This document shows, piece by piece, positions 1 through 5,233 of a stretch of DNA of 64,000 bases. Positions within the stretch are counted from its first letter, which is position 1. Each line of letters begins with the position of its first letter. This DNA comes from Stenotrophomonas maltophilia (lineage in GTDB: Bacteria > Pseudomonadota > Gammaproteobacteria > Xanthomonadales > Xanthomonadaceae), in NCBI GenBank assembly GCA_002387845.1, contig DGLB01000048.1, forward strand, positions 41,167 through 105,166, in the 5' to 3' direction. The translations under genes were made by a program, and so were the position numbers. The notes below the pieces were generated by a model. That model had not been told where the DNA came from. It saw nothing but the letters and a program-made list of their open reading frames with translations, and made no database searches.

Positions 1-370
1 TGGCATTGTTTAAACCGTAATGCTTGCCGGTCTTGTCGATGAACTGACCCAGGCCCGAGGCCGAGGTGGTACCGGCCGCTGCATCGGGATTGAAGCCCGA
101 TTCCACGCGGGCAATGGCCAGCACGTGGGCGGTTTCGCGCGGGGTCAAGCCGGCTTCGCGCGAGGATTCGATGAGCGAGTCGATGACGCGCGACTGCACT
201 TCGGCAGAGGCGTCACCCCAACGGCGGGATTCGCCATGCAGGCGGCCGTCGGTGCGGTCAATCGGTTCGCGGTAGTGGCTCCACGATTCGATCTGGCTGC
301 TACGGTACGCCGCACCAGGCGGCTGCACCATGCTGGTGTAGATGTCATTAGGCATGTCTGTGCTATCCAT
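1..370 (-). CDS. Lytic-transglycosylase-like protein, N-terminal part (truncated by window edge); possible T4SS antibacterial effector
   Basis: The first 123 residues are visible and the gene runs off the left edge. After a polar, signal-less N-terminus, residues 60-120 look like the start of an SLT/lysozyme-like fold: Ala-Arg-Val-Glu-Ser-Gly-Phe (Glu90-Ser91 would be the catalytic Glu and following Ser) and Ser-Gly-Leu-Gly-Gln-Phe near 105-110. This suggests cleavage of peptidoglycan glycan strands. The lack of a Sec signal fits export by a specialised system. Two small lipoprotein genes lie directly upstream on the same strand, the usual layout of Xanthomonadales type IV effector/immunity loci. 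The diagnostic C-terminal XVIPCD secretion domain would be outside the window, so the effector role is inference. A phage-type or housekeeping transglycosylase is the alternative. Confidence 0.7.
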   Translation of the reverse strand, partial: MDSTDMPNDIYTSMVQPPGAAYRSSQIESWSHYREPIDRTDGRLHGESRRWGDASAEVQSRVIDSLIESSREAGLTPRETAHVLAIARVESGFNPDAAAGTTSASGLGQFIDKTGKHYGLNNA

Positions 371-449
371 TCTGTGAGAAAAGGGCTTTCCTTAAAGGGT
401 GTTGCTCCTTGTATCGACCAAGGGCCGATACCTACCACGGTGTTGCGTT

Positions 450-977
450 TCACTCTTCGATGTAGTCCACCTCCTGGGGATGGGTGATACCGAGCTTGGC
501 CAGCAGTGCCGAGTATTCATCGTTGTTCGGTGACTGCTGGTCGCCTTCGCCCTTCAGCGGTGGATTGCTGCGGGTGAGCGGCTTGCCTTCGGTGTCATAC
601 AGATAGAACCATTCGCAGAACGCGCAGCCCTGCTCCACTTCGCCAAACTGCACGACGAAGTACGACGTGCCCTGTGCATCCTTCACGCAGGCCAGGCCGA
701 CTGCGCTGTAGTCGCTCATCTCCGCGGGATTCTCGAGGGTGCGGCGCTGGCCGTCCTTCTCGATATCCATGCGGGTTCGGGACATTTCGTCCGTGGCCGG
801 CAACACGGTCAGCGACAACCGGGCACCGTTGCATTCCTTATGCATGCCTTTCTCTTCTTGCGGGGTGGGTGAAAGGGTGGACGCCGGCGTGGCGACGTCG
901 CCGCCTGGCGCACTGCCCGGCGCGCCGCAGGCGGCCAGCAGCACGGCAAACACAGGCACAAGATGCAGCTTCGACAT
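450..977 (-). CDS. Small lipoprotein, candidate immunity protein
   Basis: 175 residues. The N-terminus is a lipoprotein signal with lipobox Leu-Ala-Ala-Cys (Cys17), followed by a Pro/Ser/Thr-rich linker and a compact domain with conserved-looking cysteines (Lys-Glu-Cys near 50, and Gly-Cys-Ala-Phe-Cys). The start at 977 was chosen because an AAGGAG ribosome site lies 6 bases upstream and the signal peptide begins there. It lies between the upstream lipoprotein gene and the transglycosylase-like gene, all on the minus strand. Periplasmic lipoproteins next to cell-wall-degrading effectors commonly act as self-protection inhibitors; that role is inferred from context only. I do not recognise the domain family. 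Confidence 0.75.
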   Translation of the reverse strand: MSKLHLVPVFAVLLAACGAPGSAPGGDVATPASTLSPTPQEEKGMHKECNGARLSLTVLPATDEMSRTRMDIEKDGQRRTLENPAEMSDYSAVGLACVKDAQGTSYFVVQFGEVEQGCAFCEWFYLYDTEGKPLTRSNPPLKGEGDQQSPNNDEYSALLAKLGITHPQEVDYIEE

Positions 978-999
978 CACGCGCTCCTTGTCACAGGGG

Positions 1000-1533
1000 T
1001 CAGATCGATTCGTCCACCTTGCGCACCAGCTGCCAGCATGGCTTGCGGGCAAAGTAGTACGACTGCTGGTCGCTGGTGTCGGGGGAACGGAACTGCACCT
1101 TCATGCTGCCGTCGGGCTGCGCGGTGGTGGTGATCTCGCGTTCCTTGCTGCGCGGCGAGGCCGGATCCGGCATGACCGGCCATTCCACTTCGGCCAGGGG
1201 AATCTGCTTCACCACCTGCGCCGGTTCGGGGTCTGCCGTCACATCCACGTATTCGCTGACCAGCGGGTCGGCGGTCGCCTTTTCCTGCAGCGCGATCTCC
1301 GCACCGAAATGCGGCAGGAACACGTCGAATTCGGGGTGCGGGCAGTTGGCCTGGGTGTCAGCGGCAGTAGTCTGGACGGGGGCCGCCGGAGATGCGGGTT
1401 CGGGTGCAGCGGCCGTCATTGGAGCCGGTGCAGCGACCTCGGGCGCGGGGACGGGGGCGGCATCGGGCTTGCAGCCGGCCAGAAGAACGCTCAGCGACAA
1501 GGCGAGCAGCGTCATGTGACGAAGATGGGACAA
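1000..1533 (-). CDS. Small lipoprotein, second candidate immunity protein
   Basis: 177 residues. The signal peptide ends in Leu-Leu-Ala-Gly-Cys (Cys21), followed by about 45 Ala/Pro-rich residues and a globular domain ending in a Trp-Gln-Leu-Val-Arg-Lys-Val-Asp tail. I chose a TTG start at 1533 because a perfect AGGAGG sits 5 bases upstream; the ATG at 1515 would leave a very short n-region and no ribosome site. The stop lies 22 bases before the start of the next lipoprotein, so the two are probably co-transcribed with the transglycosylase-like gene. The sequence is unrelated to the second lipoprotein. An immunity role is inferred from position. Confidence 0.72.
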   Translation of the reverse strand: MSHLRHMTLLALSLSVLLAGCKPDAAPVPAPEVAAPAPMTAAAPEPASPAAPVQTTAADTQANCPHPEFDVFLPHFGAEIALQEKATADPLVSEYVDVTADPEPAQVVKQIPLAEVEWPVMPDPASPRSKEREITTTAQPDGSMKVQFRSPDTSDQQSYYFARKPCWQLVRKVDESI

Positions 1534-1741
1534 CGGATCCTCCTGATTCGTGTCGGGCGCACACAACGTCTGCGCCGGGTGGCGTAGCATAACGGTGCGC
1601 CAATAGCATGGCGTTCACGGCACACCCACATGAGCCGGGCAGCCACTCAAATCGTGATGTACGTCACAGTTCCAGGGCGCATCAAGGGGTTCTTCGCCCG
1701 ACGCCCCCGGGTGCGCCCTTCCAGAATGTCAGGGTTTTGAC

Positions 1742-2410
1742 ATGCGTCTCAGGCAACTCACGCTGCCGGTTTCAGACATCGCCGGGGTCGGCGCGTACTT
1801 CAGCAAGGTCCTGCAGTTGCCGGTGGACGGCGACGCCGTGCAGATCGGCTGGACCCGGCTGCGGTTGCGGGCCGCCGGCACCGACCCGGTGGGCGGCGTG
1901 CACCTGGCCTTCAACGTGCCGGCCAACCGCTTCGCCGTGGCAACCGACTGGCTGCTGGCGCGCGCGCCGTTGCAGCGCAATGCCAGCGGCCAGGCCCACT
2001 TCACCTTTGGCGATGCCTGGGCGTCGGAGTCGATCTACTTCGAAGGCCCGGATGGGCTGATCCTGGAATTGATCGGCCGCCGACGCCTGGCAGCCTCGGA
2101 CCGCAGCGGCCCGTTCCATGGCAGCGAACTGACGTGTGTAAGCGAGGTCGGGCTGCCCGTTGCTGATGTGGCTGCGCTGCATGCCCAGGCCGAGGCAGCA
2201 CTGGGGCTGAAGCCCCTCAGCCCGCCCACGCCGCACTTTGCGGCACTGGGCGACGACGAGGGGCTGCTGATCGTGGTCGATGCCACCCGCGCGTGGTTTC
2301 CCGAGCAGAAGGTGCTGCCGAATGCGCAGGGCGTCGAGGTCACCGTGAGCGACGCGTCCGCGGGCGAACTTGAAGATCGCGCACAGGGTTGGCGGGTGGT
2401 GTCGCCTTGA
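1742..2410 (+). CDS. VOC (glyoxalase/bleomycin-resistance) family protein
   Basis: 222 residues forming two beta-alpha-beta-beta-beta modules typical of the vicinal oxygen chelate superfamily. The first begins Arg-Gln-Leu-Thr-Leu-Pro-Val-Ser-Asp and includes Asp-Gly-Leu-Ile-Leu-Glu-Leu-Ile near residue 105, where a metal-ligand Glu is expected; the second begins Val-Gly-Leu-Pro-Val-Ala-Asp near 135. Members bind metals and act as lyases, dioxygenases or drug-binding proteins; the substrate cannot be read from sequence. It is a single-gene unit ending at a strong hairpin and convergent with the small Gln-rich gene. Confidence 0.8.
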   Translation: MRLRQLTLPVSDIAGVGAYFSKVLQLPVDGDAVQIGWTRLRLRAAGTDPVGGVHLAFNVPANRFAVATDWLLARAPLQRNASGQAHFTFGDAWASESIYFEGPDGLILELIGRRRLAASDRSGPFHGSELTCVSEVGLPVADVAALHAQAEAALGLKPLSPPTPHFAALGDDEGLLIVVDATRAWFPEQKVLPNAQGVEVTVSDASAGELEDRAQGWRVVSP

Positions 2411-2414
2411 GCGC

Positions 2415-2440
2415 GAAGGCCCCGCCGAAGCGGGGCCTTC
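2415..2440. terminator. Hairpin terminator between convergent genes
   Basis: A perfect 11-bp GC-rich stem (GAAGGCCCCGC and its complement) with a CGAA tetraloop lies 5 bases after the VOC stop codon. There is no long T tract. It also lies just past the end of the convergent Gln-rich gene, so it can act in both directions. Confidence 0.7.
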
Positions 2441-2464
2441 ATGAGCCGGTACAGTCGCCAGCCG

Positions 2465-2614
2465 TCACTCTTCCTCGTCCTGCCAGTTGCCGCCCTGCTG
2501 CTGGTTCTGGCTGCGCTGCTGTTCCTGCTGCTGTTGCTGTTGCTGCTGGCCGCGCCCCTCCTGCTGCGGGTCCTTCTGGTTCTGCTGGGAATTCTGGTTA
2601 CGCTGCTGGCCCAT
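2465..2614 (-). CDS. Glutamine-rich 49-residue hydrophilic miniprotein
   Basis: The protein is about 40% Gln with Asn, Glu and Asp, includes an uninterrupted run of eight Gln, and ends in Asp-Glu-Glu-Glu. No membrane segment or signal is present and it is predicted to be disordered. The start at 2614 has GGAG 6 bases upstream; the longer open frame upstream has no ribosome site and out-of-character composition. Function unknown. The composition resembles the small stress-associated disordered proteins of other bacteria, but I see no diagnostic repeat. Confidence 0.6.
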   Translation of the reverse strand: MGQQRNQNSQQNQKDPQQEGRGQQQQQQQQEQQRSQNQQQGGNWQDEEE

Positions 2615-3041
2615 GTCGGTCTCCGGATGCCGCGTGCGGAATGCCGCGGTCGAGGTGACTGTGTGCAGCGCGAGGTTAACGTTGTGTGGCAGTTTCCCGA
2701 CGAAAACGTCAATGCTGCGGCGCGTGCGCCGGCAAGTACTTCTGCTGCAAGAAGATTGGCCTGCGCGCGGCCTGTTTGTGCCAAGGCGTAATGTCCTCAT
2801 GCCGTATCACACACAAGCCGCAGTTACCTGGATGAACAGGAGGCTGCCGCGTCGCATTTGAACCGCGACTGCGCATCGCGCGAAAACTGGCTCGAGTGCG
2901 ACGCGCAGCCCAGCAGAAAGCAGTCCGCTGATCGCAGATCATCCACGAGGTAACGCGGCTTCCGCAGCGCTGCCGGACAAAAATCACGCACCATTCGAAT
3001 GGTGCGGTTTTTCTCTATTGACGGGCGTGTTCACCGCACGC
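2615..3041. other. Long intergenic region with a palindrome next to a type I R-M-like operon
   Basis: About 430 bases without a convincing gene. The open frames here lack ribosome sites and normal codon bias. It contains short self-complementary GC stretches (2850-2960) and ends with the palindrome at 2987-3006, so it may hold the promoter of the following operon or an untranslated RNA. Confidence 0.4.
2987..3006. terminator. Perfect 20-bp palindrome flanked by T-rich (plus) and A-rich (minus) tracts
   Basis: The palindrome CGCACCATTCGAATGGTGCG is followed on the plus strand by GTTTTTCT and on the minus strand by TGATTTTTGT, so it looks like a bidirectional intrinsic terminator. No gene reads into it on the plus strand, which suggests either an upstream small transcript or an operator role for the operon beginning about 35 bases downstream. 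Confidence 0.5.
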
Positions 3042-3653
3042 ATGTTCCGCCGCATGAACGCATTTACCAGCACCCTGCTTCTGGCCGATGTGGCGCACGT
3101 GCGCCAGGGCCACGCCTTCCGTGGCGCTATCCCGGTCGTTACCGACGGGCCGGTTCGTGTCATCCAACTGAAGAATCTGACCTCGCCGGAGACGCTGTCC
3201 CCGGAGTCCCTGCTGCGCACCCGGCTCCCGCCACGCAACACGCCGCACTACGTCCAGCACAATGACATCCTGCTGGCCAATCGCGGCACCCGTCCTGTTG
3301 CCACCCTGCTGGAGCATCCACCTGCGCACACGATCTGCAGCCCGCATCTGTATGTCGTCCAGGTCACCGCGACCGACCTGCTGCTGCCGGCATTTCTGGC
3401 CTGGCAGCTCAATCATGCGGACGTGCAGCGCCAACTGCGCCGGCAGTCGGCCGGGTCGCGCCAGCACAGCGTGCGCAAGTCCGCCATCGAGCAACTCCAG
3501 CTGCGCATTCCATCGCGCGCAACGCAGCAGCGCATCGTCTCGGTCACCCATGCCCTGCAACGCACGCGCAGCAAAGTCGACGAACTGATGCAGGCGCGCG
3601 ACGCCGAGATCACGGCGTTGGCCGAGCGCATGATCCAGGGGCGCGCAGCATGA
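3042..3653 (+). CDS. Type I restriction-modification specificity-like protein (HsdS, single target-recognition domain)
   Basis: 203 residues, about half the length of a normal HsdS (around 400). One target-recognition domain is visible: an N-terminal segment starting Leu-Ala-Asp-Val-Ala-His-Val-Arg-Gln-Gly, the Asp-Ile-Leu-Leu-Ala-Asn-Arg-Gly region, and Arg-Gln-His-Ser-Val-Arg-Lys-Ser-Ala-Ile-Glu before a C-terminal helical spacer. In the family this subunit reads DNA sequence; a half-size form would have to dimerise. The last four bases overlap the start of the methylase-like gene (ATGA), implying translational coupling. The start is uncertain: ATGs at 3042 and 3054 both lack a clear ribosome site. 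Confidence 0.75.
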   Translation: MFRRMNAFTSTLLLADVAHVRQGHAFRGAIPVVTDGPVRVIQLKNLTSPETLSPESLLRTRLPPRNTPHYVQHNDILLANRGTRPVATLLEHPPAHTICSPHLYVVQVTATDLLLPAFLAWQLNHADVQRQLRRQSAGSRQHSVRKSAIEQLQLRIPSRATQQRIVSVTHALQRTRSKVDELMQARDAEITALAERMIQGRAA

Positions 3654-5185
3654 GTGAGGTCACCCTGCGCAGTGCGCGTGCCACGCTGGCGGCACTGAAG
3701 ATGGCCCGTCGCTGCATGGAAGGTCAGGCGAGCGAGGAGGCCGCTACCCACCTGCTGCTCCTGCTGGTGCTGCTCAAGGTTGCCAGCGACGCACAGGCCG
3801 ATCGCCGTGCACCGGGCTCCAGAGAGCCGGGCGACCCCGGCGTGCCGGCTCCCGTGGGCGCGCGGGCACTGGAGGTTGTGGCCGCCACCGAGTTCGAACG
3901 CCTGGGTCGCGCGCCGTTGGACGGCCTGGCCGCTCGCGTACGCAACGTGTTGAATGCGTTCTGTCTGGACAACCGGCAGGCACTGGGCGAGGTGGCGGAG
4001 GTGCTGGATATCGCGTCCGGGCTTCCCGGTGACGCCGCCATGTACCGCGTGATCGAGCGGTTGCGCATTCCCGCGCTGGACTTCCGCGTGCGCAACGGCA
4101 ACCATCGCCCCGACCTTGCCGAGGCCACCGACCAGATCCTCGGACAGGCACACGGCCGCCGCAGCCGCGAGGACGGCCTGCACGTGCCCGACGCGCTCGC
4201 CAGCATCATGGTGGCGCTGCTGGCCCCCCATGATGGCGAGCATGTGTATGACCCGTCCTGTCATCACGGCAGCCTGCTGCTGGCGTGTGCACGCTGGGCA
4301 CAGCACGAGCAGCCCGCAGCACGCCTGAGGCTGCATGGACAGGATGCGGACCGGCGCAGCTGGGCCATGGCGCGCATGCGCTTCCTGCTGCATGGACAGG
4401 ACGGAAACGGACTGGAGGCGACGGATCCGCTCGCCGACCTGGCGCACCTCTGCAGCGCCCCGCTGCGCCGACATGTGCAGGTCGCGGTATCGCGCCCGCC
4501 ACTGACCCTGAGATGGGACAGCACACTGGGCGCACTCGACATCCAGGGACGTTTCCAGCACGGTATCGCGCCGCGCCAATGGGCGCATATGGCGCTGATC
4601 CAGCACATGCGCGCGCAGCTGGACCCACAGCACGGACGCATGGCGGTGGTGGTGCCCAACGGCGTGCTGTTCCGCGCCGGCGACGAGGCCAACATCCGCC
4701 GTGCCCTGCTCGAGGCGAACGAGGTTGATCTGGTCATCAGCCTGCCCGAGCGCCTGTTCAAAGGCACCGCGATGTCCACTTCACTGGTGGTGCTGCGCAA
4801 GGCGCGCCGCGACCGGTCGGTGTGCTTCATCGACACGCGACCCCTGCTGCAGGCCGCAGGAAAAGGGGCACGTCTGGATGAAGGCATCGCCCGGCAGGTC
4901 ATCGCGCTGAGTCAGCAGCGTTGCAGGGTGGCCGGCACCGCGCAGACCGTACCGGTGGCAGAGCTGCTGCATTCCGGGTCGGTGTTGACGGTGGCGCGCC
5001 ACGTGCAGGCCGAAAGCGACGAAGTGGGCAGCGACCCGGACACGCTGCGCGATACCCGCGTCCGGCTGCACCGGGAAGCGCAGGCAATGCTGCGCGAACT
5101 GGACGGTGAAGTGGATGCGATGGCGCGTGACGTCGCGCCACTTCGCATCGAATCCGGGGAGAAGACGACAACCCGCCTCGATTGA
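3650..5185 (+). CDS. HsdM-like N6-adenine methylase homologue with altered catalytic motifs
   Basis: 511 residues, the usual HsdM length, with the family's framework clearly visible: Val-Pro-Asp-Ala-Leu-Ala-Ser-Ile-Met-Val-Ala-Leu-Leu-Ala-Pro, then the SAM-binding region, Gly-Gln-Asp-Ala-Asp near 229-233, and C-terminal Val-Val-Pro-Asn-Gly-Val-Leu-Phe and Leu-Pro-Glu-Arg-Leu-Phe-Lys-Gly-Thr. The two catalytic motifs are changed. Motif I, normally DPxxGSGG, reads Asp-Pro-Ser-Cys-His-His-Gly-Ser (201-208), and motif IV, normally NPPF, reads Ser-Arg-Pro-Pro-Leu (281-285). Known chemistry of the family needs both, so methyl transfer is unlikely. There is no frameshift. It may still bind DNA together with the S and R homologues. 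Confidence 0.85.
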   Translation: MSEVTLRSARATLAALKMARRCMEGQASEEAATHLLLLLVLLKVASDAQADRRAPGSREPGDPGVPAPVGARALEVVAATEFERLGRAPLDGLAARVRNVLNAFCLDNRQALGEVAEVLDIASGLPGDAAMYRVIERLRIPALDFRVRNGNHRPDLAEATDQILGQAHGRRSREDGLHVPDALASIMVALLAPHDGEHVYDPSCHHGSLLLACARWAQHEQPAARLRLHGQDADRRSWAMARMRFLLHGQDGNGLEATDPLADLAHLCSAPLRRHVQVAVSRPPLTLRWDSTLGALDIQGRFQHGIAPRQWAHMALIQHMRAQLDPQHGRMAVVVPNGVLFRAGDEANIRRALLEANEVDLVISLPERLFKGTAMSTSLVVLRKARRDRSVCFIDTRPLLQAAGKGARLDEGIARQVIALSQQRCRVAGTAQTVPVAELLHSGSVLTVARHVQAESDEVGSDPDTLRDTRVRLHREAQAMLRELDGEVDAMARDVAPLRIESGEKTTTRLD

Positions 5186-5204
5186 AACTGCATGATCCGG
5201 AATG

Positions 5205-5222
5205 ATCCACACAAAAGTGGAT
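5205..5222 (+). other. Small hairpin between the methylase-like and R-like genes
   Basis: ATCCAC and GTGGAT pair across a six-base A-rich loop. It lies 19 bases after the upstream stop and 11 bases before the preferred start at 5234, where it could influence translation of the downstream gene. Confidence 0.4.
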
Positions 5223-5233
5223 TGGACATCTGC

